From assembly GCF_043951855.1 (NCBI RefSeq), contig NZ_JBINJW010000010.1:22951-86950 (forward strand): a stretch of DNA of 64,000 nucleotides. The letters are read 5' to 3'. This stretch comes from Proteiniclasticum sp043951855 (GTDB lineage: Bacteria > Bacillota > Clostridia > Clostridiales > Clostridiaceae). Made by a program: the position numbers and the translations under genes. The notes under the pieces are model-generated. The model had not been told where the DNA came from and did not search any database. It saw nothing but the letters and a program-made list of their open reading frames with translations. Positions 1 through 7,796 of this stretch are shown here, one piece after another (within the stretch, counting starts at the first letter, position 1; every line of letters starts with the position of its first letter).

Positions 1-1
1 G

Positions 2-34
2 AAGAAGAAGGCAGCACCTAAGAAGAAAAAATAA
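2..34 (+). CDS. C-terminal tail of a lysine-rich protein, probably HU (partial)
   Basis: Only the last ten codons and the TAA stop are in the window, encoding a KKKAAPKKKK tail. A lysine/alanine/proline-rich tail fits an extended HU-type nucleoid protein, and in Firmicutes an HU gene commonly sits directly before the S4-domain gene rqcP, which follows here. An intrinsic terminator comes right after the stop. The identity rests on context and tail composition only. Confidence 0.4.
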   Translation, partial: KKKAAPKKKK

Positions 35-56
35 CTATAATCAGAAACATAGTATT

Positions 57-92
57 AAAGATGTAGGGAATTCGATTCTTCTACATCTTTTT
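57..92 (+). terminator. Intrinsic terminator after the HU-like gene
   Basis: A 10-bp stem (AAAGATGTAG at 57-66 with CTACATCTTT at 81-90) is followed by a T-run. It separates the upstream gene from rqcP. Confidence 0.8.
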
Positions 93-235
93 TCATCTTA
101 TGCAATGAAATGGCTTCTGGAACAGGGCTATATTCGTTGAAAATCGAAGTTTTGCTTCACATTAGAGCAATCAAAATATATAATATACACAATGAATGAA
201 AACTATGTTTATTCATGAAGAATGAGGTGAAGAAG

Positions 236-508
236 TTGAGACTAGATAAATTCCTGAAAGTATCCCGGATCATCAAGAGAAGAACAGTGGCAAAGGAAGC
301 CTGCGACGGAAAGAGAGTTTCCATCAACGGGAAGATCGCCAAGGCGGGTTCTGAAATCAATGAAGGGGATATCATAGAAATTACATTCAAGGAAAAAGGA
401 ATCAAAGCGAAAGTGCTGAAAATACAGGAGCATGTAAGAAAAGAAGAGGCATCTGAGATGTATGAGATTCTGGAAGGTGAAGAAGATACAGACGAAGAAG
501 GCGAATAA
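236..508 (+). CDS. rqcP: S4-domain RNA-binding protein RqcP
   Basis: About 90 residues beginning MRLDKFLKVSRIIKRR, the classic S4 RNA-binding start of the RqcP/YabO/Hsp15 family. RqcP works with RqcH on stalled 50S subunits in ribosome quality control, where alanine tails are added to nascent chains. The acidic C-terminal tail (residues about 70-90) is poorly conserved in the family. I prefer the TTG at 236 because a GAGGTGA Shine-Dalgarno sits 6 nt upstream and because family members begin MRLDKF; an ATG at 215 would add seven residues with no good ribosome-binding site. divIC follows 26 bp later, matching the Bacillus yabO-yabP-yabQ-divIC neighbourhood but without the two sporulation genes yabP and yabQ. 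Confidence 0.88.
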   Translation: MRLDKFLKVSRIIKRRTVAKEACDGKRVSINGKIAKAGSEINEGDIIEITFKEKGIKAKVLKIQEHVRKEEASEMYEILEGEEDTDEEGE

Positions 509-534
509 AGCGTCTTGAAGTTTGGAGGAATACC

Positions 535-810
535 ATGAAAATCGGGAAAGTGTTCGTAAGAGTGTTTCTGATACTGTTTGCAGGTGTCATTGTTTTTACG
601 GTATATAGACAACAGGTCATGATGAATAATATCGAAAAGAATATCGCGCTGCAGCAGGAAGAATTAGTAAAAGTTATGGAAGAGAACGAAAAACTGACTA
701 ATTTGGTAGACAGCACCCGGACGGAAGACTATACTATAAGAAGTGCCAGAAGTAGGCTGGGTTTATTAAGACCAGGTGAAATTCCGGTAATTGACTCGTC
801 AGGAGACTGA
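535..810 (+). CDS. divIC: Septum formation initiator, DivIC/FtsB-like
   Basis: A 91-residue bitopic membrane protein: short basic N-terminus, one transmembrane helix at about residues 8-24, then a predicted coiled coil (about 30-58) rich in E, K, L and N, and a short C-terminal part containing the SRLGLLRPGE stretch. This is the DivIC/FtsB architecture; the protein would join FtsL and DivIB at the division septum. The GGAGG site lies 5-6 nt before the ATG. It sits between rqcP and the S1-domain gene, the usual Firmicute position for divIC. Confidence 0.87.
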   Translation: MKIGKVFVRVFLILFAGVIVFTVYRQQVMMNNIEKNIALQQEELVKVMEENEKLTNLVDSTRTEDYTIRSARSRLGLLRPGEIPVIDSSGD

Positions 811-865
811 TTGGGTTTCATTATATACTTTATTTATTTAAAATTTAAGGAGGATTCTTATTAAC

Positions 866-1273
866 ATGACCTTAGAGGTAGGAAACATTGTAGAAGGAAC
901 TGTAGTAAATATTACTAACTTTGGAGCTTTCATAGATCTGAACGGAAAGACGGGCTTAGTCCACATTTCAGAGGTAGCTGATACCTATGTTAAAGACATC
1001 AAAGAATTTATCAAAGAAGGCGACAAGGTACAGGTCAAAATTTTAGGAATTGATGATAATGGAAAAATCAGTCTATCCATAAAGCAGGGCGTCGCAATAG
1101 AGCAGAAAAGATCATCCAGACCTGCAGAGGTTGAGTGGACTGCTCCAGAAAAGAAGAAGCCTGCATCCAGTGATTTTGAAGATATTATGTCTAAATTCAT
1201 GAAAGAAAGTGAAGAAATCATGTCTGACTACAAGAAGAAGCAGGAAGTCAGAACAAAAAATAGAAAAGGGTAA
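866..1273 (+). CDS. yabR: S1-domain RNA-binding protein, YabR-like
   Basis: 135 residues. An S1 domain fills residues 1-72, with the typical VGNIVEGTVVNITNFGAFIDL opening and a KISLSIKQ closing strand; the remainder is a low-complexity, charged tail (about 75-135). This matches YabR-type general stress/ribosome-associated S1 proteins downstream of divIC. The start ATG has an AAGGAGGA site 10 nt upstream. The gene ends shortly before a strong terminator that closes the rqcP-divIC-yabR group. The exact cellular role of YabR is not settled. Confidence 0.83.
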   Translation: MTLEVGNIVEGTVVNITNFGAFIDLNGKTGLVHISEVADTYVKDIKEFIKEGDKVQVKILGIDDNGKISLSIKQGVAIEQKRSSRPAEVEWTAPEKKKPASSDFEDIMSKFMKESEEIMSDYKKKQEVRTKNRKG

Positions 1274-1308
1274 ACCCTAGTCTATCAAAGAGAATAATGA
1301 GAGTGGAA

Positions 1309-1342
1309 AATAATACCTGGTTTGCCCAGGTATTATTTTTAT
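1309..1342 (+). terminator. Intrinsic terminator after yabR
   Basis: A 12-bp perfect stem (1309-1320 with 1326-1337) with a 5-nt loop is followed by a T-rich tract. It ends the divIC/yabR transcript just before the tRNA promoter. Confidence 0.9.
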
Positions 1343-1350
1343 TTTTAATG

Positions 1351-1379
1351 TTGACAAGGCATAGACCATGATATATAAT
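1351..1379 (+). promoter_or_regulatory. Promoter of the tRNA Met-Leu-fMet array
   Basis: Consensus TTGACA (1351-1356), a 17-bp spacer and consensus TATAAT (1374-1379). Such a perfect sigma-A promoter fits a highly expressed stable-RNA operon; the first tRNA begins 36 nt later. Confidence 0.88.
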
Positions 1380-1414
1380 TAATTTTGTCGCTGAGATGAG
1401 GCGGCAGCATATGT

Positions 1415-1491
1415 GGCGGAATAGCTCAGCTGGCTAGAGCATTCGGTTCATACCCGAAGGGTCGCAGGTTCAAGTCCTGTTTCCGCTACCA
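1415..1491 (+). tRNA. tRNA-Met (CAT), elongator type
   Basis: Full cloverleaf with a GGCGGAA acceptor strand pairing to TTCCGCT (one G-U pair), anticodon CAT at 1449-1451 and an encoded CCA end. The anticodon stem TTCGG/CCGAA lacks the three G-C pairs of initiators, so this is an elongator, or a tRNA-Ile2 if the C34 is lysidinylated by TilS. The sequence alone does not separate these two. Confidence 0.93.
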
Positions 1492-1505
1492 TTTCTTTTA
1501 TATAT

Positions 1506-1592
1506 GCTGGAGTGGCGAAACTGGCAGACGCACAGGACTTAAAATCCTGCGGTAGCGATACCGTACCGGTTCGATTCCGGTCTTCAGCACCA
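1506..1592 (+). tRNA. tRNA-Leu (TAA)
   Basis: An 87-nt class II tRNA with a long variable arm, acceptor GCTGGAG/CTTCAGC, anticodon TAA inside the loop CTTAAAA and an encoded CCA. It reads UUA and UUG leucine codons. Confidence 0.95.
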
Positions 1593-1606
1593 ACTTAATT
1601 TAATAT

Positions 1607-1682
<76 letters not shown>

Positions 1683-1688
1683 TTGAGA

Positions 1689-1716
1689 AACAGTCTGATG
1701 TGTCAGGCTGTTTTTT
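1689..1716 (+). terminator. Terminator of the tRNA array
   Basis: A 10-bp stem with one T-G pair (AACAGTCTGA with TCAGGCTGTT), a TGTG tetraloop and a run of six T. Confidence 0.88.
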
Positions 1717-1823
1717 CGTATGTGGAATTCCGGCTTTGTAAACAGTGCTTCATTGAAAGTTCACAGCGGGATTTCCTGATCGTGTTATAATATTCACGAA
1801 AAAATGGAAAGGAGCGAATAAAG

Positions 1824-2294
1824 ATGAAACAGGCAATGCTTGCGATTGAGGTCAGACAGCAGCATTATCAGCCAGTGCTCAGTATCAGAACGCGTACGGA
1901 CGTTACCCGTCTTCCTGACCTTATTGCTGATTCCTACAGCAGAATCGGTGCGTACCTGAATGAGCTTGATATCGAACCTGAAGGGGCTCCCTTTATTGCG
2001 TATTATAACCGGGATATGAATGATCTGGATGTGGAAATGGGGTTTCCTGTGGATGATGTGATTCCTGGAGACCGTGATATGTGTCCGGGAGAGATTGAAG
2101 AAGGCAGAATGGTCACCTGTATGTATGTGGGGCCTTATGAAGGTATGAAAGAAGTCTATGGTGAGATGCACAGATATATCGAAGAGAAGGGTCTTCAGAC
2201 CAAGGGACCAGCTTATGAAACATACTATAATTCTCCCGAAGAAGTGGAGAATCCGGAAGAGCTCATGACTAGAATTGACTTACCGGTATATTAG
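1824..2294 (+). CDS. GyrI-like small-molecule-binding protein
   Basis: A 156-residue protein that matches the stand-alone GyrI-like/AraC effector-binding fold: an N-terminal strand (VLSIRTRTDVTRLPDL), a mid-region with IAYYNRDMNDLDVEMGFPV, and the C-terminal WxxY-like region here read as YETYYNSPEEVENPEEL. It has no DNA-binding domain, so it is probably a ligand-binding or SbmC-like protective protein and not a transcription factor itself. It is monocistronic, with AAAGGAGCGA upstream of the ATG and a hairpin after the stop. The ligand cannot be deduced. Confidence 0.8.
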   Translation: MKQAMLAIEVRQQHYQPVLSIRTRTDVTRLPDLIADSYSRIGAYLNELDIEPEGAPFIAYYNRDMNDLDVEMGFPVDDVIPGDRDMCPGEIEEGRMVTCMYVGPYEGMKEVYGEMHRYIEEKGLQTKGPAYETYYNSPEEVENPEELMTRIDLPVY

Positions 2295-2300
2295 AATTTG

Positions 2301-2324
2301 ACCGACAGCACCAGTGCTGTCGGT
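2301..2324 (+). terminator. Hairpin after the GyrI-like gene
   Basis: A perfect 11-bp inverted repeat (ACCGACAGCAC / GTGCTGTCGGT) with a 2-nt gap directly follows the stop. The downstream T-tract is weak, so termination may be modest. Confidence 0.65.
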
Positions 2325-2403
2325 TATCTGTTATTAGGGGTGACATATTCTCTCTTAATGATACAATAGCAATAATGTAAAAAATACACATTTTGGAGGA
2401 GAT

Positions 2404-2496
2404 ATGAAAGTAATGATTGTTGGGGCAGGCAAGCTGGGTGTGAAACTGGCCGAAGCCATGACCAATGAAAATATGGGTTCTGTTCTTTTGCGTTAG
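2404..2496 (+). pseudogene. Remnant of a TrkA-type NAD-binding potassium-uptake gene
   Basis: A 30-codon reading frame starting MKVMIVGAGKLGVKLAEAM with a good GGAGGA site. The GAGKLG glycine motif plus following helix is the opening of a TrkA-N (RCK) Rossmann domain, normally 200 or more residues long. The similarity stops after about residue 23 and a stop follows; the next gene begins 17 nt later. It looks like the 5' stub of a deleted gene. A real micropeptide cannot be excluded but is less likely. Confidence 0.6.
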
Positions 2497-2512
2497 AAAG
2501 GAGAAATGGGTC

Positions 2513-3007
2513 ATGGAAATCAGAGAGTTGAGTATTGACGAAGTGGAGGAAGCACTTCTTCTTATTAAGGAAGTGTTTCTTGCAACGGAAGCGAAAGAAT
2601 GCACTCCTGGAGGTGTCAGTGTCTTTCTTGATTCGCTTAAAGTATCTGATTTCATTGCCATGATCAGGGAGGAGCAGTATATTCTGCTAGGGGTTTTTGA
2701 TGAAGAGGACCGCTTTGCGGGTGTGCTGGGTGCAAGGGGTGGATTTCTTGCGTTGCTCTTTGTAAGTCTGGGTTGTATGGGTCGGGGTTACGGGAAAAGA
2801 CTATACAGGTTCTATGAAGATAGACTTCTTTCTGGTGAGGTGGCTTATAGTAAGATTTCAACAAATTCTTCCCTTGGTGCAGTATCTTTCTATGAGAAGT
2901 TGGACTTTTACTCTACAGGTGATCAAGAGCAGATTCATGGGATTCCTTTCGTGTCCATGGAGAAGATGCTTTCTCGTGAAGATGGATACACCATATCAAA
3001 GACCTGA
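2513..3007 (+). CDS. GNAT-family N-acetyltransferase
   Basis: 164 residues with GNAT architecture. The acetyl-CoA binding motif A appears as ALLFVSLGCMGRGYGKRLY (about residues 80-98; the R/Q-x-x-G-x-G/A signature is MGRGYG), and a late NSSLGAVSFYEKLDF segment matches motif B, where an asparagine and the F/Y-x-x-x-GF turn are typical. The substrate is unknown. I chose the ATG at 2513 because AAAGGAGA lies at normal spacing; a longer frame from 2465 would add a hydrophobic 16-residue extension lying in the trkA remnant. The gene directly follows that remnant. Confidence 0.8.
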   Translation: MEIRELSIDEVEEALLLIKEVFLATEAKECTPGGVSVFLDSLKVSDFIAMIREEQYILLGVFDEEDRFAGVLGARGGFLALLFVSLGCMGRGYGKRLYRFYEDRLLSGEVAYSKISTNSSLGAVSFYEKLDFYSTGDQEQIHGIPFVSMEKMLSREDGYTISKT

Positions 3008-3040
3008 AAGAAGGAAAAAGATCAAATAAATCAAACATTA

Positions 3041-3072
3041 GCATTCAGATCAAGGGGGCTGGGTGCTTTTTC
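3041..3072 (+). terminator. Terminator after the GNAT gene
   Basis: An 8-bp stem with two T-G pairs (GCATTCAG with CTGGGTGC), a G-rich loop and a T-run. Confidence 0.65.
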
Positions 3073-3274
3073 TTATGGTTGTATGCACAAGAGGGTATGA
3101 GGAGCCTCTTAAGAGAGTATGGTTTAAGTTGAGTTAAAGAGAATCGAGTTTTATCGCTTCTCATTCAGGTATAAAGATGCAATATTTCAGTTAAAGACAG
3201 TTCGGATTGGATTCTTCAATAATTTTGAGTGAAACGATGGTAATTCGATCTATTAATTAACGTGATACATAAAT
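3073..3274. other. Intergenic region with no recognised gene
   Basis: Together with the flanking terminators this is about 330 bp without a gene. I see AT-rich sequence with no convincing ORF, RNA fold or repeat. Confidence 0.5.
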
Positions 3275-3322
3275 AAAAGGACCAGAGAAAATCACTGATG
3301 ATTTCCTCCGGTCCTTTTATTT
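3275..3322. terminator. Bidirectional terminator
   Basis: AAAAGGACC at 3275-3283 pairs with GGTCCTTTT at 3310-3318, with more pairing inside; T-runs exist on both strands. It serves mainly the leftward small membrane protein gene. Confidence 0.75.
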
Positions 3323-3338
3323 TCGGCTATAACACTTC

Positions 3339-3557
3339 TTACATCCAGAGTGCAAGAACAAGTGCAACTGCTGATATGCCTAGGGTGCTGACTCCTAAAG
3401 TCTTATACTGCTTTGGTTTCTGGTATTCCATCAGGTTTCTGTTTTTCTTCGGCACGGATTTCATCTTTGCCAGAGTGAAGAAACTAAGGACGAATATGCC
3501 AAATGAGCATGCAGCGATGATGAACAGAAATGCACGCAGTATTTCTCTTAATTCCAT
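3339..3557 (-). CDS. Small two-helix membrane protein
   Basis: 72 residues from the ATG at 3557, which has a GGAGAGG site at good spacing (an upstream in-frame ATG at 3587 lacks one). Two hydrophobic segments, about residues 8-31 and 53-71, flank a basic lysine-rich loop (KMKSVPKKNRN). I do not recognise the family and no function can be assigned. It is monocistronic, convergent with the GNAT gene and closed by a bidirectional terminator. Confidence 0.65.
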   Translation of the reverse strand: MELREILRAFLFIIAACSFGIFVLSFFTLAKMKSVPKKNRNLMEYQKPKQYKTLGVSTLGISAVALVLALWM

Positions 3558-3654
3558 AATGTACCTCTCCATTTCCCATTGGGACAAGATTATTTTACAT
3601 TAGATAGTATAGCATAACTTACCCGGAGAAGTACAAAATGTTATTTTCTTCACA

Positions 3655-4701
3655 TCAAATGCTTCCAAGAAATGCCTCGTATTCTGCCACGAACTTTTCC
3701 GGTTCCTCGATCTGAGGACTGTGACCGGACTTTTCAAAGACTGCCTCTTTGAAGATGCCGCCTTCTTCCGCGTACTTTTCAAAAACGGTTCTGGTCTGGG
3801 TCACCATGGGCTGTGGCGGATAGACTTCAGCGCCTGGCCAGCCTGGGATGACGCCCAGTTGTCCCAGAAAGCCCACATCACTGAAGGAGGTGTCCGAGAC
3901 GATCTTATCCTGGGTTCCTCTGAACCAGATGACTGGAGGTTTTGGACTGATCTGTGTAATACCGGTGAGGTTCACATACTTCGGACTCATGGTGTTTCCC
4001 ACACCTCTGGTACCGGGCCCGAGGAACGGCCATTCAGCTACGGGAGTCGCATCTCCTGGATAGAAATCGTCCCCGATCTCCATGAGGAACATGGATTTCA
4101 CGAAAAGGTTCTGAAGTTCTTCGGTGATCTCATAGTCGCTGCCGAAAAGTCCTTTCAGCACGTTAGGTGCCGAGGCTGGATTATCCGCACTGACATCCTT
4201 GTTTCTGAGGCTTTCCACAAAGGCCTTGTTCACAAGACCTCCACCGGTTCCTGCGTGGGACGCATGGGTCACTTCTCCATCCTTTCCTCTGGTTCCGGAG
4301 AAGCCGTAAGGGGAAAGAGGGTTGATGAGTCCAAGGCTTTTAACGTCTTCCGGATAATCCATGGTGTACTGCATGGCGACGCCACCGCCCATGGACCAGC
4401 CTATGATATGAGGCTTTTCGATCTTCAGTGTTTCCACAAAGCTTCTGATATCCTCCGACCAGGTCTTCATGCCCTTCGTGGAGTCAATAGGCAGTTTTTC
4501 CGTATAGCCATATCCTCTAAGATCCGGTGCAAAGATATGGAATCTGTCTTTCAGAGCATCTATGGTAGGGGTGAAAAAGAGGCTGGAAGAGGTGTTTCCA
4601 TGGATGAGAACCAGAGGTTCCTTCTCCTTGTCTCCGGCTTCCAGATAGGAGACCACAAGCCTTCCGGTGCTGATTTCTTTCTTTTCTACTTGGGACATCA
4701 T
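3655..4701 (-). CDS. Alpha/beta hydrolase
   Basis: 348 residues of alpha/beta-hydrolase fold: oxyanion HGNTSSS near residue 37, the nucleophile elbow GWSMGG (Ser about 105), a long lid region (about 140-270), the acid in RGTQDKI and the catalytic His in KSGHSPQIEEPE near the C-terminus. No signal peptide, so it is cytoplasmic; likely an esterase or C-C hydrolase, substrate unknown. The start is the ATG at 4701, nine nt after AAAGGA; two further ATGs nearby make the exact residue uncertain. It lies downstream of etfA on the same strand, with a terminator between them, so it is probably a separate unit. Confidence 0.85.
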   Translation of the reverse strand: MMSQVEKKEISTGRLVVSYLEAGDKEKEPLVLIHGNTSSSLFFTPTIDALKDRFHIFAPDLRGYGYTEKLPIDSTKGMKTWSEDIRSFVETLKIEKPHIIGWSMGGGVAMQYTMDYPEDVKSLGLINPLSPYGFSGTRGKDGEVTHASHAGTGGGLVNKAFVESLRNKDVSADNPASAPNVLKGLFGSDYEITEELQNLFVKSMFLMEIGDDFYPGDATPVAEWPFLGPGTRGVGNTMSPKYVNLTGITQISPKPPVIWFRGTQDKIVSDTSFSDVGFLGQLGVIPGWPGAEVYPPQPMVTQTRTVFEKYAEEGGIFKEAVFEKSGHSPQIEEPEKFVAEYEAFLGSI

Positions 4702-4789
4702 ATACATCCATCCTTTCAAAATCATAGTAAAGGTTATTTTAGACCAAGTTTTCCGCTATGTAAACAGTTTCTAGAAAATCATCTGAATG

Positions 4790-4821
4790 GAAGAAAAGAG
4801 AAAGACCTAAAAAGGTCTTTC
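4790..4821 (-). terminator. Terminator overlapping the etfA stop codon
   Basis: On the minus strand GAAAGACC (4821-4814) pairs with GGTCTTTC (4807-4800), followed by a T-rich tract; the stop codon TAG lies in the hairpin. It closes the maoC-acd-etfBA operon. Confidence 0.75.
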
Positions 4822-5832
4822 CCTGTAGCTTCTGATTTCCTGGGTGAGAAGGGGCAGGATTTCAAGGACATCACCCACTAGACCGATGTTGGAGGAGCCG
4901 AAGATCGGTGCATCCGGGTCTTTGTTGATGGCGATGATGTAATCTGACTTCTCCATTCCGGCCATATGCTGGACGGCGCCCGAGATGCCGCAGGCGATAT
5001 ACACTTTCGGTTTGACGGTTTTTCCCGTCTGGCCTACCTGGAACTCCTTGTCGATGCGACCTTCATCCACAGCGGCTCTTGAACCTGCCACTTCAGCACC
5101 GATCATATCAGCACATTCTCTGAGAACATGGAAATTATTTCCCACTCCACGCCCACCGGAAATGATGATGTCCGCCTTGGCGATGTCTATGGCCATGTGG
5201 TCCTTCGGGAGCACTTCAAGAATCCTTACGGAATCTCTGATGGTCTCAGGCTGGACTTCTCTTTTCTCTATTGTGAAAAGTCGATGCTCATCTATGGGAA
5301 GGGCATCCATGACACCGGGTCGTATGGTGGTCATCTGAGGTCTCTTTGTCTCATTGATGATGGTGCCGAAAAGATTGCCCCCGAAGGCAGGCCTAGTGAC
5401 ATACAGAAGAGAGGAGTGCTCATCTTCCGGATCAAATTCAAGTTTTGTGGCATCTGCTGTGAGGCCTGTGTCGCAGCGCGCTGCCAGTCTTGGTGCCAGA
5501 TCTCTTCCAAGTACTGTGGCCGGAACAAGGAATATATCCGGCTTATCGGTCCTGATCAGTTCATCAAGAAGTGTGGTATAGACTTCCGTGCTGTAGGAAT
5601 GAAGAGATTCATGATGAATATTTATGATCTGATCCGCACCTCGGTAACCGAGTTCTTTGAGTGCTTCCTCACCTGGTGCACCGAGAATCACTGCTATGAC
5701 GCTGTAACCCAGATTCGTTCTGTTTTCCTTCAGCCTTACGGCTTCACCGAGAAGCTCAAGGCTTGCATCGTGGAGCTTATCTTCATGATGCTCTATAAAA
5801 ATATAGATGTCGCGATAGGATTTAATATTCAT
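4807..5832 (-). CDS. etfA: Electron transfer flavoprotein, alpha subunit
   Basis: 341 residues. The N-terminal half is the variable Etf alpha domain; the C-terminal FAD domain has ADIIISGGRGVG, the GSRAAVDEG stretch, the VGQTGKTVKPKVYIACGISGAVQH signature region, and INKDPDAPIFGSSNIGLVGD. With EtfB it accepts electrons from the acyl-CoA dehydrogenase encoded two genes upstream. The ATG at 5832 follows an AAGGAGG site and matches the family length; the longer frame to 5880 runs into etfB. It overlaps the end of etfB by 11 nt, so the two are translationally linked. Confidence 0.95.
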   Translation of the reverse strand: MNIKSYRDIYIFIEHHEDKLHDASLELLGEAVRLKENRTNLGYSVIAVILGAPGEEALKELGYRGADQIINIHHESLHSYSTEVYTTLLDELIRTDKPDIFLVPATVLGRDLAPRLAARCDTGLTADATKLEFDPEDEHSSLLYVTRPAFGGNLFGTIINETKRPQMTTIRPGVMDALPIDEHRLFTIEKREVQPETIRDSVRILEVLPKDHMAIDIAKADIIISGGRGVGNNFHVLRECADMIGAEVAGSRAAVDEGRIDKEFQVGQTGKTVKPKVYIACGISGAVQHMAGMEKSDYIIAINKDPDAPIFGSSNIGLVGDVLEILPLLTQEIRSYRERPF

Positions 5833-6631
5833 AGTGAGCCTCCTTCTTTCCGATGAAGTTGTTGTCCATGAGCATTTCAAAGATCTTTCTGGCGGATTCC
5901 TTGGGTTCCAGAGAAAGGATGTCCGAGTTCTTGTGGACTTCTTTTGTGAAAGTCTTCTTCACTTTTGTAGGAGAACCCTTCAGTCCTATGGTCATGGGGT
6001 CCAGGTTCAGGTCATCGTATTTTATGATGCGGATGTCCTTGTCGAAAGCTTCCATGATCTTCTTCACATGCATGTATCTTGGCTTTGCGATGGTGCTTAA
6101 GGTGGTGATGAGGCAGGGCATGTCGGATTCGATGATCTCATATCGGTTCTCCAGCGCTTTCTTCACTCTGATCTTCTCTTTGCTGATTTCAAGAATCTCA
6201 TCCACGTAGGTGATCTGAGGAAGATTCAGTTTTTCTGCGGTCTGAGGTCCCACCTGGGCGGTATCGCCGTCAATTGCCTGTCTTCCCGCGATGATGAGAT
6301 CATAATCCATGGTAGCCAGAGCTGCACCGATGGTGTTGGATGTGGCCCAGGTGTCTGCACCACCGAACCTGCCGTCACTGATCAGGATGCATTCGTCTGC
6401 GCCCATGGCGTAGAGCTCTCTTAGCATGGACTCCGCCTGAGGAGGCCCCATGGTGACGCAGATGATCCTGGCATCCTGATGATCCCTGATCTTCAGAGCA
6501 GCCTCGAATCCTGCCAGATCATCCGGATTCGTGATGGTGGGTACACCGGTGCGTATGAGGGTTCCTCTTTCCTTATCGATCTTCATTTCTGTGGTGTCGG
6601 GTACCTGTTTCAGTAAAACAACAATATTCAT
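5822..6631 (-). CDS. etfB: Electron transfer flavoprotein, beta subunit
   Basis: 269 residues beginning MNIVVLLKQVPDT, the standard EtfB start. AMP/FAD-binding features include MGPPQAESMLRELYAMGADECILISD and the AGRQAIDGDTAQVGPQ loop, followed by LPQITYVDEI. It pairs with EtfA to shuttle electrons from acyl-CoA dehydrogenase. I see no evidence in the window for a partner that would make this a bifurcating complex, but the acyl-CoA dehydrogenase/EtfBA arrangement is the one used by clostridial bifurcating enzymes. AAAGGAGA lies upstream of the chosen ATG; a GTG three codons earlier is possible. Confidence 0.95.
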   Translation of the reverse strand: MNIVVLLKQVPDTTEMKIDKERGTLIRTGVPTITNPDDLAGFEAALKIRDHQDARIICVTMGPPQAESMLRELYAMGADECILISDGRFGGADTWATSNTIGAALATMDYDLIIAGRQAIDGDTAQVGPQTAEKLNLPQITYVDEILEISKEKIRVKKALENRYEIIESDMPCLITTLSTIAKPRYMHVKKIMEAFDKDIRIIKYDDLNLDPMTIGLKGSPTKVKKTFTKEVHKNSDILSLEPKESARKIFEMLMDNNFIGKKEAHYEY

Positions 6632-6646
6632 GATTTCCACTCTCCT

Positions 6647-7786
6647 TTACTTCAGCACAGATGCGGCAATGACCATCTTCTGCACTTCTGTGGTGCCTTC
6701 ATAGATCTCAGTGATCTTCGCATCACGATACATTCTTTCCACGGGATACTCTCTTGTATAGCCGTATCCCCCCAGAAGCTGTATGGAAGTTCTTGTGCTT
6801 TCCATGGCTACGTCTGAAGCATAATACTTCGCCATGGCCGCTTCTTTGGAATAAGGAAGTCCTTTGTCCTTGAAGGAAGCTGCGCGATAGGTGAGGAGTC
6901 TGGCTGCATCTATTTTCGTCTGAAGCTCTGCGATCTGGAACTGAGAGTTCTGGAAAGCGGATAGAGGTTTTCCGAACTGTTTTCTTTCTTTTGTGTATTT
7001 TATGGCTTCATCCAGTGCACCCTGAGCGATGCCAAGAGCCTGAGCTGCGATTCCGATTCTTCCGCCATCCAGTGTATTCATGGCGATCTTGAATCCCTTG
7101 CCCTCTTGTCCTAGAAGGTTCTCTTCCGGAACCAGAACATCTTTGAAGATCAGTTCTGTGGTGGAGCTTCCCTTGATGCCCAGTTTGTGCTCTGTCTTAC
7201 CGATGGTGAATCCTTCCATGCCTTTTTCCAGTATGAAAGCGGAAATACCACGGGTTCCTTTGGTTTTATCGGTCATGGCGAAAATGATGAAGATATCCGC
7301 ATAGCCACCATTGGTGATGAAGATCTTTGAACCATTGATTCTGTAATGAGATCCTTCTTTCACGGCAATGGTCTGCTGCATGGCGGCATCACTGCCGGCA
7401 TTGGGCTCTGTAAGGCCGAAGGCTCCGATTTTTACACCGGATGCCAGAGGCACAAGATATTTCAGTTTCTGGGCTTCGGTTCCGAAGCTCTGCAGTGGAC
7501 CGCATGCCAGTGAAGTGTGAGCGGAAAGAATGACGCCTGTGGTTCCGCAGAACTTTGACAGCTCTTCCACAGCCATGGTGTAGATTAGGTTGTCCCCGTC
7601 GGATCCTCCGTAGACGGAAGAAACGGGGATGCCCATCATACCGATGGAAGCCATTTTTTCGACGGTTTCCGAGGGGAATCTTTCCATTTCATCCACTTCG
7701 GCCGCGATGGGCTTCACTTCATTCATTGCAAAATCCTTGAACAGTTTAAGAGAGAGTGCCTGCTTTTTACTCAGATCAAAATCCAT
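6647..7786 (-). CDS. Acyl-CoA dehydrogenase, short-chain type
   Basis: 379 residues, full length for the family. Visible hallmarks are FGLTEPNAGSDA (about 130-141), FITNGGYADIFI, the GIKGSSTTEL segment, a central TLDGGRIGIAAQALGIAQGALDEA helix, and the C-terminal LLGGYGYTREYPVERMYRDAKITEIYEGTTEVQ, where the catalytic glutamate lies in the IYEGT motif (about 366-370), as in butyryl-CoA and other short-chain dehydrogenases. It would oxidise an acyl-CoA to the 2-enoyl-CoA with EtfBA as acceptor. It is 10 nt downstream of maoC and 15 nt upstream of etfB. The chain specificity cannot be read directly. Confidence 0.94.
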   Translation of the reverse strand: MDFDLSKKQALSLKLFKDFAMNEVKPIAAEVDEMERFPSETVEKMASIGMMGIPVSSVYGGSDGDNLIYTMAVEELSKFCGTTGVILSAHTSLACGPLQSFGTEAQKLKYLVPLASGVKIGAFGLTEPNAGSDAAMQQTIAVKEGSHYRINGSKIFITNGGYADIFIIFAMTDKTKGTRGISAFILEKGMEGFTIGKTEHKLGIKGSSTTELIFKDVLVPEENLLGQEGKGFKIAMNTLDGGRIGIAAQALGIAQGALDEAIKYTKERKQFGKPLSAFQNSQFQIAELQTKIDAARLLTYRAASFKDKGLPYSKEAAMAKYYASDVAMESTRTSIQLLGGYGYTREYPVERMYRDAKITEIYEGTTEVQKMVIAASVLK

Positions 7787-7796
7787 TTTAGTCCTC

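Noticed and set aside
3721..4881. A 386-codon open frame on the plus strand opposite the alpha/beta hydrolase
   Set aside because: It has no recognisable domain or ribosome-binding site, and the opposite strand encodes a complete catalytic triad. It is a shadow frame.
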